Shown here piece after piece: positions 26,074 to 34,812 of a DNA stretch of 64,000 nucleotides; position 1 is the first letter of the stretch, and each line of letters starts with the position of its first letter. This DNA is from Faecalicatena orotica (GTDB taxonomy: Bacteria > Bacillota > Clostridia > Lachnospirales > Lachnospiraceae): the NCBI RefSeq assembly GCF_003149245.1, contig NZ_QGDL01000010.1:62001-126000 (forward strand). Direction: 5' to 3'. The notes beneath the pieces are model-generated. The model saw only the letters and a program-made list of their open reading frames with translations. It was not told the DNA's origin and did no database searches. Made by a program: the position numbers and the translations under genes.

Positions 26074-27888
26074 ATGAGAGAAAATAATATGTTTTGTAAT
26101 CCTGTGCCTTTTACGGACGGAAAAAGGCACACGAATCCAGACCCATATATCCTGCGCTGGTGCGGGAACTATTACTGCTATGCCACAGACGAGTCTGGCG
26201 TAAAGATCAGTGTATCAGAGAACCTGACCGACTGGAGTTGTGAAGGATATGCCATAAAGGAAGACGACTACAGGAATTACTGGGCTCCCTCAGTTATCTA
26301 TATCAATGGAACCTTTTATATGTACTATTCCAATGTGCCTGCTGATTCATCGGACTGTCATGAGGAATGTCTGAAACTTGCCGTGTCGGACCGCCCGGAA
26401 GGACCGTTCGTCTGGAAGAAAACGTTCTTTAAAAAATTTTCCATTGACTCCCACCCGGTGATGTGGGGTGGAAAACTGTATATGTTCTATTCCGTTAACG
26501 ATTGGATCGGGGCAGATGAGAAGATTGCCGGAACCTGTATTTTGGTGGACGAAATGGTATCACCGGAGCAGTTTGCCAAAACTCCGAGGGAAGTGATTCT
26601 GCCTACTCTGAAACAGGAAATCTATGAGGAGAACCGGTTCGGTGACGGCCGTGACTGGTACACCATTGAAGGGGCGGCTCCCATTGTGCGGGGACAGCGG
26701 TTCTGGCTGCTTTATTCTGCGAATGCGTATGTAAACGAAGATTATTTTGTTGGCACGACCGTTGCTGCCTGCAAAGACAGCCTGATGGATATGAACTGGA
26801 AAAAATATCCATCAGGTGAAATTTGGTATCCTCTCCTGAAGAAGAATGAAATGGTGGAGGGAACTGGGCACAACACAGTAGAGAAAGCACCGAATATGCT
26901 GGATGACTGGATTATCTACCACGGAAGAAAGGCAGAGGAGACACTTGATCCGGATATAGAACAGCGCGAGATGTATATAGAACCTCTTTATTTCAGCGGG
27001 GATAAAGTTGTCTGCTTCGGACCATCTAACCATATGCAGGAATCGCCGGGACATCCGAACATCCGAAAAAAGGATACCCTTGTTACAGATAGGCAGATGT
27101 TCTGCCCGGGCAGCCCTTTTTACATCGCTGAATTCTGGATATCTACTGAAAACAGCCATACGGGAATGCGTTATGGTATCCTGGCTGATTATAAAAATGA
27201 AAATAATTATTTGGAAGTTCAGATATGCAGCGGGAAAAATGAAGTAAAGGCCATACAGAAAGTGGATGGAATTCAGAACTGTATTCTGACTCAAAGACTG
27301 GAAAAGAATTTTGAACATACTGTGCCCCACCTGATCCACATTGAAAAGAAGTTTCACAGGTATGAACTCCGGATTGACTATGCGCCTGAGATATCCTTTG
27401 AAGTCCACTCTGGTGTCACAGCTCAGGGAGAAAGTACAGTGGGTATCATTTCTCATTTTTCAAAGGTGGAGATGCATAGTTTTGTTTTGACAAGGGGAGT
27501 GGTTCTGGAAGCCGGAGGCCTGCAGGATCTGGGGAAAATCTACTGCGTGAGTTCGGCAGTGGCTGATAAAGATGGCCTGCACAGCTTAGAAAACACGTTA
27601 AAATTGGAGAAAAAATGTGAATTTCTGGATTTTACGGAGGAGTTTCAGATTGAAGCGGCTTGTGCCGCTGATAACAGCACAGTTTTCAAATGGGATGACG
27701 GGCAGAGTGTTTCCATCGAGCATGAAGACCGTGCATATTCTGTATATTACATTCGCCGTGGAAGTAAGGAATGGCTGATTGCAGATGGCAAAAGGCTGGA
27801 AATCTGGGAGAATGCCGACAGCGAGAGGACAGTGCAGATTTGTCTGACAAACAGCAAAATAACAGAATACCGGCTTGCAAAAAATTAA
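26074..27888 (+). CDS. Glycoside hydrolase family 43 (intracellular)
   Basis: A 604-residue enzyme without signal peptide, so it should act on imported oligosaccharides. The five-bladed GH43 domain spans about 1-320: NPDPYI holds the likely base (D23), WAPSVIYINGTFYMYYS follows, and YTIEGAAPI holds the likely acid (E199). The remaining 280 residues look like a beta-sandwich accessory domain. GH43 members are mostly arabinofuranosidases, xylosidases or arabinanases; the substrate cannot be read from sequence by eye. The operon suggests a plant cell-wall arabino- or xylo-oligosaccharide. Confidence 0.85.
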   Translation: MRENNMFCNPVPFTDGKRHTNPDPYILRWCGNYYCYATDESGVKISVSENLTDWSCEGYAIKEDDYRNYWAPSVIYINGTFYMYYSNVPADSSDCHEECLKLAVSDRPEGPFVWKKTFFKKFSIDSHPVMWGGKLYMFYSVNDWIGADEKIAGTCILVDEMVSPEQFAKTPREVILPTLKQEIYEENRFGDGRDWYTIEGAAPIVRGQRFWLLYSANAYVNEDYFVGTTVAACKDSLMDMNWKKYPSGEIWYPLLKKNEMVEGTGHNTVEKAPNMLDDWIIYHGRKAEETLDPDIEQREMYIEPLYFSGDKVVCFGPSNHMQESPGHPNIRKKDTLVTDRQMFCPGSPFYIAEFWISTENSHTGMRYGILADYKNENNYLEVQICSGKNEVKAIQKVDGIQNCILTQRLEKNFEHTVPHLIHIEKKFHRYELRIDYAPEISFEVHSGVTAQGESTVGIISHFSKVEMHSFVLTRGVVLEAGGLQDLGKIYCVSSAVADKDGLHSLENTLKLEKKCEFLDFTEEFQIEAACAADNSTVFKWDDGQSVSIEHEDRAYSVYYIRRGSKEWLIADGKRLEIWENADSERTVQICLTNSKITEYRLAKN

Positions 27889-27963
27889 ATGAAAAGGCAA
27901 AAAAATGGAGTGAATACAGGGAAAAAATTCGTGTATTCTAATAACAGAAAAAGAAAACAAACG

Positions 27964-27991
27964 GTAACGGTTCATAGTTCTGAACGGTTAC
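27964..27991. repeat. 28-bp dispersed palindromic repeat, copy 2
   Basis: GTAAC at 27964-27968, core GTTCTGAAC at 27977-27985, GTTAC at 27987-27991. It has the same ends, core and length as the copy at 2190-2217. The arms GTAACGGTTCA/TGAACGGTTAC pair with one mismatch. It lies between the GH43 and binding-protein genes. Confidence 0.6.
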
Positions 27992-28017
27992 AGAAAACTT
28001 TTAAGGAGGAAAAAGTA

Positions 28018-29343
28018 ATGAAGAGAATGAAAAAATTTCTTGCCTTGTTTACTGTAGCAGTAATGGTTATGTCACTGGCAGGATGCGGATCGAATGGAAA
28101 AGAAACAAAAAAAGAGGATGCATCTGGGGATGGCAAGGTCACACTAAGTTTCTGGTCATGGCTTCCGACCAATGACCAGTCGGATGCTCTAATTGAAGGG
28201 TTTGAAAAAGAAAACCCGGATATTAAAATTGATTATACCCGTACCGAGCAGGATGACTTTTTTGAAAAGCTACAGGTAGCGATGGCTTCCGGTACAGGTC
28301 CGGATCTCTACGGTATGACGACTGGCTCCATGATGGAACAGTACGCAAAGTTCTCTGTAGACATGAAGGAGACGGCAGATGAATACTGGGATGGCTGGTC
28401 AGATAAGATTAACGAAAACGCGGTAGAACAGTGCACGACAGAAGATGGGACAATGGCAGGAATGCCGCTTCTGGTTGCAGGTATGACGACACTGATGTAT
28501 AACAAAACACTGATGGATGAGTGCGGTATTGATAAGGTTCCGACTACATATGCAGAATTGAAGGATGCAGCGGCAAAGGCTAAAGAACATGGATATGTAT
28601 GTGTTGCAGCAGGGGCAGCGGATGACTGGGTAAACTCTGACTGGTTTGTACAGGCATCCAATGAATTTGAGAACGGTGCAGTCTATGAGGCTGAAAAAGG
28701 TGAACGCAAATGGACGGACCAATGCTTTGTGGATACGATGACAGCATGGCAGAAACTTTTCACGGACGGGGTTTTTGAGGACGGCGCTCTTGGCGTGGCA
28801 ACCTATCCGGATGCACGTGACCAGTACTTCTTTGCAAGAAAAGCAGTATTTTTCATGACTGGCTCCTGGCATTTAGGACCAACATCCCCTTCTAACTCAG
28901 AACTGGAAGGCACGGCGATCCAGAGCAGCAAGGATGTCATCGGCATGGAACCGTTCCCGTCTGTATCAGACAGCAATGAAATCCTTGGAACGTCAGGCGT
29001 GGATGTGATGATCAGTATGAACAAGGACTGCAAGGAAAAAGAAGCGGCTATGAAATTCATAGAGTATCTGGCAAACGGTGAGGGACAGCAGTACTGGGTG
29101 AATTACCTGCAGGGGTCTCCTGTATCTGATGAGATTTCCTACACCGGAGATGTGGATGGAGAACTGCAGCAGCAGTCAATCGACAATGTTAATAAATATG
29201 TGGCAGATGCGGCAGGAAACAGAAAACTTGCAAATAGTGAACTTGAGAAAGCAATCCAGGTTGCGATGCAGAATGTGGCAGCAGGGGGAGATCCGGCAAA
29301 AGAGCTCGCGGCCGTCCAGTCTGTGGCAGATGCACAGGAATAA
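28018..29343 (+). CDS. Sugar-binding lipoprotein of ABC transporter
   Basis: A 441-residue extracellular solute-binding protein (family 1). It has a signal peptide with lipobox LAGC (cysteine near residue 22), then an acidic linker and the binding domain (LSFWSWLPTNDQSDALIEGF, YFFARKAVFFMTGSW). It delivers the sugar to the two permeases above. The start is the ATG at 28018 behind AAGGAGGA; the upstream in-frame ATG at 27889 would add 43 basic residues before the signal peptide and is rejected. Its place last in the operon, after a palindromic repeat, is uncommon. Confidence 0.93.
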   Translation: MKRMKKFLALFTVAVMVMSLAGCGSNGKETKKEDASGDGKVTLSFWSWLPTNDQSDALIEGFEKENPDIKIDYTRTEQDDFFEKLQVAMASGTGPDLYGMTTGSMMEQYAKFSVDMKETADEYWDGWSDKINENAVEQCTTEDGTMAGMPLLVAGMTTLMYNKTLMDECGIDKVPTTYAELKDAAAKAKEHGYVCVAAGAADDWVNSDWFVQASNEFENGAVYEAEKGERKWTDQCFVDTMTAWQKLFTDGVFEDGALGVATYPDARDQYFFARKAVFFMTGSWHLGPTSPSNSELEGTAIQSSKDVIGMEPFPSVSDSNEILGTSGVDVMISMNKDCKEKEAAMKFIEYLANGEGQQYWVNYLQGSPVSDEISYTGDVDGELQQQSIDNVNKYVADAAGNRKLANSELEKAIQVAMQNVAAGGDPAKELAAVQSVADAQE

Positions 29344-29380
29344 TAACCAGTTGAAATGTGATTCAGGTAATTAGCAAAAA

Positions 29381-29422
29381 GTATCTCCGGCTACGAACAG
29401 ACCAAGTTATAGCCGGAGATAC
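29381..29422. repeat. Long hairpin after the sugar operon
   Basis: GTATCTCCGGCTA (29381-29393) and TAGCCGGAGATAC (29410-29422) form a perfect 13-bp stem around a 16-base loop, without a T-run. It could protect the 3' end of the mRNA, or be a dispersed palindrome. Confidence 0.6.
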
Positions 29423-29485
29423 AAAGTGAGGAAAAAGGGATTCTGGAAGAATTCGCAGCATAGCCAAACCAGTATAGAAAAAAAG

Positions 29486-29511
29486 CTTAAGACACGGTCT
29501 TAGGTTTTTTT
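29486..29511 (+). terminator. Terminator of the sugar operon
   Basis: CTTAAGAC (29486-29493) pairs with GTCTTAGG (29497-29504), followed by seven T. Confidence 0.85.
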
Positions 29512-29554
29512 ATTATACTGGACTTTTTAACTTTTGTGTTTGATTTCAGGTGTT

Positions 29555-29592
29555 TTGTGCAATATACACAATAAATGTTAAAAATATAACGT
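29555..29592. promoter_or_regulatory. Possible Rex operator(s) upstream of adhE
   Basis: Two candidates: TTGTG-N7-CACAA (29555-29571) and ATGTTAA-AAAT-ATAACGT (29575-29592, about 10 of 14 fixed positions of the clostridial Rex box). adhE is a classical target of the NADH-sensing repressor Rex. The first has a spacer one base shorter than known Rex boxes. Confidence 0.4.
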
Positions 29593-29614
29593 TAAAAGTT
29601 TGACAAAAGGTATA

Positions 29615-29643
29615 TTGACAATAATTTAACGATAGGATATACT
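29615..29643 (+). promoter_or_regulatory. adhE promoter
   Basis: TTGACA (29615-29620), 17-base spacer, TATACT (29638-29643); close to consensus, as expected for a gene held off by a repressor. Confidence 0.8.
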
Positions 29644-29692
29644 GATACCTGTAATTAAGAAAAACAATTCAATTACGGGAGGAAAAATTGAA

Positions 29693-32311
29693 ATGGCAAA
29701 GAAGGATAAGGTCGTAGTACCTGAGGTAGTTGACAGCGTGGAAACACTGGAAGCAAAAATGAAAGCAATGCGTGAGGCGCAGAAAGTATTTGCTACTTTC
29801 ACACAGGAGCAGGTAGATAAGATTTTTTATGAGGCAGCCCTTGCAGCTAATAAGATGAGAATTCCGCTTGCTAAGATGGCAGTAGAGGAAACTCAGAGAG
29901 GTATTGTAGAAGATAAGGTTATCAAGAACCACTATGCAGCAGAATATATCTACAATGCTTATAAGAATACCAAGACATGCGGTGTTATCGAAGAAGATCC
30001 TGCATTTGGTATTAAAAAAATTGCAGAGCCGATCGGTCTGGTAGCAGCAGTTATCCCGACGACAAACCCGACTTCTACGGCAATCTTTAAGACCCTGATT
30101 TGTCTGAAAACAAGAAATGCTATTATCATAAGCCCACATCCGGCAGCTAAGGCTTGTACAATCGCAGCAGCTAAGGTTGTTCTGGACGCAGCTGTAAAAG
30201 CAGGTGCACCGGAAGGAATCATCGGGTGGATCGATGTTCCGTCACTGGAACTGACAAACACTGTTATGAAGGATTCTGATATTATCCTCGCAACAGGCGG
30301 ACCGGGAATGGTTAAGGCTGCATATTCTTCAGGAAAACCGGCACTCGGTGTTGGACCTGGAAATACACCTGTAATTATTGATGATACAGCAGATGTGAAG
30401 ATGGCAGTAAACTCCATCATCCACTCTAAGACATTTGATAATGGTATGATCTGTGCTTCCGAGCAGTCAGTTACTGTACTGGACAGCATTTATGACGAAG
30501 TAAAGAAAGAATTCGCTTACCGCGGATGCTACTTCCTGAAGAAAGGCGCAGAACTGGATAAGGTTCGTAAGACAATCATTATCAACGGCGCCCTGAATAA
30601 CAAGATTCCAGGAAAGTCAGCATATGAGATCGCTAAGCTGGCCGGTGTAGATGTTCCGGAAGATACAAAGATCCTGATCGGTGAAGTGGAATCAGTTGAT
30701 ATATCAGAAGAATTTGCACACGAAAAATTATCTCCTGTACTTGGTATGTATAAAGCAAAAACTTTTGATGAGGCACTTGAAAAGGCAGCCCAGCTGGTAG
30801 CAGACGGCGGATATGGACATACAGCATCACTTTACGTACATCCTGCACAGACAGAAAAAATAGCAAAACATGCGGCAGCAATGAAAACTTGCCGTGTACT
30901 TATTAATACACCTTCTTCTCACGGCGGTATCGGGGACCTGTACAACTTCAAGATGGCTCCGTCCCTTACACTGGGATGTGGTTCATGGGGCGGAAACTCC
31001 GTATCTGAAAACGTAGGAGTAAAACACTTACTGAATGTGAAGACAGTAGCTGAGAGGAGAGAAAATATGCTTTGGTTCAGAGTACCTGAAAAAGTTTACT
31101 TCAAGAAAGGCTGTATGCCAGTGGCACTGGATGAGCTTGGAACAGTTATGAATAAAAAGAAAGCATTTATCGTAACAGACTCATTCCTGTATAAGAACGG
31201 CTATGTAGCACCAATTGAAGCGAAACTGGACGAGATGGGAATTCAGCATACATGCTTCTACGAAGTAGCTCCGGACCCGACACTGCAGTGTGCACGCAAG
31301 GGTGCTGACCTGATGCGGTCCTTCGAGCCTGACACAATTATCGCACTCGGCGGTGGTTCTGCAATGGATGCAGCAAAGATTATGTGGGTAATGTATGAGC
31401 ATCCGGAAGCAAACTTCGAAGATATGGCTATGGACTTCATGGACATCAGAAAGAGAGTATTTACATTCCCTAAGATGGGAGAGAAAGCTTACTTTGTAGC
31501 GATCCCTACTTCTTCAGGAACAGGTTCCGAAGTAACACCGTTCGCAATCATCACGGACGCTGAGACAGGCGTTAAATGGCCGCTGGCAGACTACGAACTG
31601 CTTCCGAATATGGCAATCGTTGATGTTGATAATATGATGACCCAGCCGAAGGGACTGACAAGCGCGTCCGGTATCGATGTTATGACACATGCAATCGAGG
31701 CATACGTTTCTATCATGGCAACAGACTTCACAGATGGTCTGGCTATGAAGGCTGTAAAGAGCGTATTTGATTACCTGCCGTCAGCATATGAGAACGGGGC
31801 TAATGATCCGAAGGCACGTGAAATGATGGCAAATGCTTCCTGTATGGCAGGTATGGCATTCGCAAACGCATTCCTCGGACTGAACCACTCTATGGCTCAT
31901 AAACTGGGTGCTTTCCACCACCTGCCACACGGTGTTGCAAATGCAGTTATCCTGACAGAGGTTATGAAATATAACTCAGCAGAAGTACCAACCAAGATGG
32001 GTACATTCTCACAGTACCAGTATCCACATGCACTTGCTAGATATGCTGAATTAGGACGTTTTGCAGGATGCACAGGAAAGGATGATCAGGAAGTATTTGA
32101 TAACTTCATCGCTAAACTGGAAGACCTGAAAGAGAAGATCGGTATCAAGAAGACAATCAAAGACTACGGTATCGATGAGAAGTACTTCCTCGATACACTG
32201 GATGACATGGTAGAGCAGGCATTCAATGACCAGTGTACAGGAGCTAACCCGAGATATCCATTAATGAAGGAAATCAAAGAGCTCTACTTAAAATGCTACT
32301 ACGGCAAATAA
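29693..32311 (+). CDS. adhE: Bifunctional aldehyde-alcohol dehydrogenase AdhE
   Basis: An 872-residue fusion enzyme: acetyl-CoA to acetaldehyde to ethanol with two NADH. The N-terminal aldehyde dehydrogenase (1-about 445) has the catalytic cysteine C254 in NGMICASEQSV. After the linker (AERRENMLWFRVPEKVYFKKG) comes the iron-dependent alcohol dehydrogenase with GGGSAMDAAKIMW and metal-binding histidines in GLNHSMAHKLGAFHHLPHGVANA. Length is that of complete AdhE, which forms spirosomes. It stands alone between its own promoter and terminator and recycles fermentative NADH. GGGAGGA precedes the ATG. Confidence 0.97.
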   Translation: MAKKDKVVVPEVVDSVETLEAKMKAMREAQKVFATFTQEQVDKIFYEAALAANKMRIPLAKMAVEETQRGIVEDKVIKNHYAAEYIYNAYKNTKTCGVIEEDPAFGIKKIAEPIGLVAAVIPTTNPTSTAIFKTLICLKTRNAIIISPHPAAKACTIAAAKVVLDAAVKAGAPEGIIGWIDVPSLELTNTVMKDSDIILATGGPGMVKAAYSSGKPALGVGPGNTPVIIDDTADVKMAVNSIIHSKTFDNGMICASEQSVTVLDSIYDEVKKEFAYRGCYFLKKGAELDKVRKTIIINGALNNKIPGKSAYEIAKLAGVDVPEDTKILIGEVESVDISEEFAHEKLSPVLGMYKAKTFDEALEKAAQLVADGGYGHTASLYVHPAQTEKIAKHAAAMKTCRVLINTPSSHGGIGDLYNFKMAPSLTLGCGSWGGNSVSENVGVKHLLNVKTVAERRENMLWFRVPEKVYFKKGCMPVALDELGTVMNKKKAFIVTDSFLYKNGYVAPIEAKLDEMGIQHTCFYEVAPDPTLQCARKGADLMRSFEPDTIIALGGGSAMDAAKIMWVMYEHPEANFEDMAMDFMDIRKRVFTFPKMGEKAYFVAIPTSSGTGSEVTPFAIITDAETGVKWPLADYELLPNMAIVDVDNMMTQPKGLTSASGIDVMTHAIEAYVSIMATDFTDGLAMKAVKSVFDYLPSAYENGANDPKAREMMANASCMAGMAFANAFLGLNHSMAHKLGAFHHLPHGVANAVILTEVMKYNSAEVPTKMGTFSQYQYPHALARYAELGRFAGCTGKDDQEVFDNFIAKLEDLKEKIGIKKTIKDYGIDEKYFLDTLDDMVEQAFNDQCTGANPRYPLMKEIKELYLKCYYGK

Positions 32312-32367
32312 GCCTTTCAAAACTTATTGACCCTGGTAGTCCAATAAGGATAAATTTTTTCTCACGG

Positions 32368-32401
32368 GCAGGAGCGCGGCATTTAGGTGCCGCGCTCCTG
32401 C
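32368..32401 (+). terminator. Hairpin after adhE
   Basis: A perfect 14-bp stem, GCAGGAGCGCGGCA with TGCCGCGCTCCTGC, around a 6-base loop. The 3' T-run is poor, but stem strength and place between two transcription units fit a terminator. Confidence 0.8.
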
Positions 32402-32522
32402 ATTTGTGCGTGATAGAGAAAACCTCCCGCCTTCTGCATGGGTAATTTATTGGTTAAAAAAATAACAATATATAAACCATAAAAAACTTAGTTAAAAATT
32501 GCACAAAATTTGCATAGGGGGC

Positions 32523-32551
32523 TTACATTGTTAAAAAAGTTGATGTATAAT
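32523..32551 (+). promoter_or_regulatory. Promoter of the APH-fold kinase gene
   Basis: TTACAT (32523-32528), 17-base spacer, TATAAT (32546-32551), 44 bases before the start codon. Confidence 0.65.
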
Positions 32552-32595
32552 AAAAACAACTTAAAAAACGGCAGCAAAATCAGGAGGAATAACTT

Positions 32596-33351
32596 ATGAA
32601 GCTGGAAGAAAAAAATTTAATCGTAGAACGTCCTTATAAGAAAGTATACAAATGTGATGACAGCGTAGTCAAAGTATTTGAAACGACACATCCGAAGTCA
32701 GATGTATTTAATGAGGCATTGAATACAGCAAGAGTGGAAGATACCGGTCTGGATATCCCGAAGGTTAAGGAAGTCACCCAGATTGACGGCAAATGGGCGA
32801 TTGCAATTGAATACAAGGCAGGAAAGACACTGGAAGAGATGATGGAAGGCGACAGGGGCAATCTGGAGAAATATATGGAAGACTTCGTAGACCTCCAGAT
32901 TACGGTACACAGCAAGACATCTCCGCGCCTGAATAAACTGAAAGATAAGCTGTCAAGCCAGATCAACAGCCTGAAAGAAGTGGATGCAACGACACGCTAC
33001 GAACTTCTCACGAGACTGGAAAGCATGCCGAAGCATAATAAAGTCTGCCACGGAGATTTTAACCCGAGCAATGTTATCGTTGCAAAGAACGGCAAGATGA
33101 CAGTGGTCGACTGGGCACATGCCACACAGGGAAATGCAAGCGCTGATGCAGCTATGACATACCTGCTGTTCGCTTTGAAGGATCAGGAAGCGGCAGATAT
33201 GTATATGAAAACTTTCTGCAGAAAGAGCGATACAGCAATGCAGTACGTACAGCAGTGGCTCCCGATCGTCGCAGCCGCACAGCTGACAAAGGATAATGAA
33301 CTGGAAAAAGATTTCCTTATGAAGTGGATTGACGTTTTTGATTATCAGTAA
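32596..33351 (+). CDS. APH-fold phosphotransferase
   Basis: A 251-residue cytosolic kinase of the aminoglycoside phosphotransferase/choline kinase superfamily. The N-lobe is small, the catalytic loop is CHGDFNPSNVIVAKNG (HGDxxxxN, near residue 154) and the metal-binding aspartate is in VVDWAHATQG. The family contains antibiotic kinases but also metabolite kinases (choline, homoserine, fructosamine); normal host codon use and a monocistronic place with a constitutive promoter argue for a housekeeping role. Substrate unknown. CAGGAGGA precedes the ATG. Confidence 0.8.
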   Translation: MKLEEKNLIVERPYKKVYKCDDSVVKVFETTHPKSDVFNEALNTARVEDTGLDIPKVKEVTQIDGKWAIAIEYKAGKTLEEMMEGDRGNLEKYMEDFVDLQITVHSKTSPRLNKLKDKLSSQINSLKEVDATTRYELLTRLESMPKHNKVCHGDFNPSNVIVAKNGKMTVVDWAHATQGNASADAAMTYLLFALKDQEAADMYMKTFCRKSDTAMQYVQQWLPIVAAAQLTKDNELEKDFLMKWIDVFDYQ

Positions 33352-33373
33352 GGAATGAAGATAAATTAAAAAT

Positions 33374-33434
33374 AAAAGAAGCACTGTATTATGGCATGCA
33401 TAGTAATATGCGCCATAGTACAGTGCTTCTTTTT
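33374..33434. terminator. Bidirectional terminator
   Basis: AGAAGCACTGTA (33377-33388) pairs with TACAGTGCTTCT (33419-33430), with an inner TATGGC/GCCATA stem, A-run before and T-run after. It separates two converging genes. Confidence 0.9.
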
Positions 33435-33450
33435 AAGCCGGATTTCGTGC

Positions 33451-34617
33451 CTACCAGCCCTGGAAGAACAGGTTATTGCCAATATTAACGCCGGGCCTGT
33501 CCGTTGCCCCTGCATAGAGGAAATAGTAACAGTCCTGTACTGCGGCAAGCCTTGCCCCATTTATCGCATCCTGTGCCACGGTATATGCCAGATCACTGGC
33601 GCCGCTCGACAGTACAGCATCGAGCCTTCCGGACCAAACCGGTTCGAACTGCCCGGAAGCATAGACAACGTCTGTAATACTATTCGGGAATATAGGACTG
33701 TAAACACGGTTCATAATCACCGTTGCGACAGCAAGCATGGAGTTGTAATCATGCATCGCTTCACAGTCCAGTATAGCTGCGAATACATCCAGATCACTTC
33801 CGCCGACATTCGTGGCTCCGCCATTTACAACACTGTCATCATACCCGCCGCCTCCGGAATTGCCGCCGCCTGAGCTGCCGTTGTCGGAATTACTGCCTCC
33901 GGAATTATTATTACCGGAAGTACTGGCGTTGGCTTTTGCATTTGCCTCCTCGGCGGCTTTCGCTTTTGCAGCAGCTTCGGCAGCAGCCGCGGCTTTTGCA
34001 GCCTCTTCTGCCTTAAGCTTTTCGAGCTGTGCTTTGTATGTTTCCAGATCCGTTGAGGTTTCCTTTGCCTTCTGCTTAAGCTGCTCCTCCTGTTTTTCCA
34101 GATCTTTCTGGATCGCCACGAGGGAAGTCTGCTGTGCTTCCAGCGTTTCTTTCTTATCTGCAATTTCCTGACGTGTCTTCTGAAGCTCGGTCAGCATGTC
34201 CCGGTCATAGTCGCTGATATTCTGGATAAAATCCGCCTTGTTTAAGAAATCTGTCATGCTTTCTGCTGAAAACAGCATTTCTAAAAGTGTTGCGTTGCCG
34301 GTTTCGTACATATACTTAATACGGGTCTTCATGTCATCGTATTGTTTAGCCTCGTTAGCCTTGGCTTCATCTAAGGAATCTTTCGTTCTTAGGATTTCAC
34401 CATTAGTTATTTCGACCTGCATTTCGGCAGTGGAGATCTCGTCACTTATGGCCAGAAGATCCTTGTTGATGCCGCTAAGCTGATCCTGCAAATCAGAAGT
34501 TTTGCTTTTCAGACTTTCCTGGTCCTCTGCATATACGGGGAAAACGGAAAGTACTAATACGAGAGAACAAACAAATGCCAGTATGGCCCGTCCTCCGCGT
34601 TTTGAGCGCAATTTCAT
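33451..34617 (-). CDS. Secreted cell-wall hydrolase: coiled coil plus SleB domain
   Basis: A 388-residue exported protein. The signal peptide (KRGGRAILAFVCSLVLVLSVFPVYAEDQ) leads to a coiled coil of about 190 residues (PcsB-like, with KSKTSDLQDQLSGINKDLL), an alanine-rich helix, a glycine/serine/asparagine linker and a C-terminal SleB/hydrolase-2 domain (about 280-388: DVFAAILDCEAMHDYNSMLAVATVIMNRV, FPNSITDVVY). Such domains cut peptidoglycan; the glutamate in DCEA is the likely catalytic residue. The coiled coil may keep it inactive until it meets an FtsEX-like partner. The ATG at 34617 follows AAAGGA; a further upstream start would spoil the signal peptide. Confidence 0.88.
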   Translation of the reverse strand: MKLRSKRGGRAILAFVCSLVLVLSVFPVYAEDQESLKSKTSDLQDQLSGINKDLLAISDEISTAEMQVEITNGEILRTKDSLDEAKANEAKQYDDMKTRIKYMYETGNATLLEMLFSAESMTDFLNKADFIQNISDYDRDMLTELQKTRQEIADKKETLEAQQTSLVAIQKDLEKQEEQLKQKAKETSTDLETYKAQLEKLKAEEAAKAAAAAEAAAKAKAAEEANAKANASTSGNNNSGGSNSDNGSSGGGNSGGGGYDDSVVNGGATNVGGSDLDVFAAILDCEAMHDYNSMLAVATVIMNRVYSPIFPNSITDVVYASGQFEPVWSGRLDAVLSSGASDLAYTVAQDAINGARLAAVQDCYYFLYAGATDRPGVNIGNNLFFQGW

Positions 34618-34695
34618 AATTTCCAAATCCTTTCTTAATTGTTTTTTACTTCCTGCAGGCAAGCCTGTACAGGGTAAAAATTGTTTTGCGTTTGT

Positions 34696-34724
34696 ATTAT
34701 ACTATAAATTGCTTTAATACGCAA
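34696..34724 (-). promoter_or_regulatory. Promoter of the SleB-domain gene
   Basis: On the minus strand TTGCGT (34724-34719), 17-base spacer, TATAAT (34701-34696). Confidence 0.7.
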
Positions 34725-34812
34725 ATTTTGATAAAATAAGTTATACTTATTTCATAAATCGGGAGATTAGTAAATTATAAAATATAAGAAAAGTATGAGG
34801 AATGGGAATCAG

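Noticed and set aside
27889-28017. Longer N-terminus of the sugar-binding lipoprotein
   Set aside because: It would put 43 basic residues before the signal peptide; the ATG at 28018 has a strong ribosome site.
33630-33660. GGTTCGAA as a tRNA T-loop
   Set aside because: It lies in the coding part of the SleB-domain gene and no cloverleaf can be drawn; no tRNA was found in the window.
33812-34171. Plus-strand frame opposite the SleB-domain gene
   Set aside because: It is a shadow of the alanine- and glycine-rich linker; the minus-strand gene has signal peptide, ribosome site and promoter.
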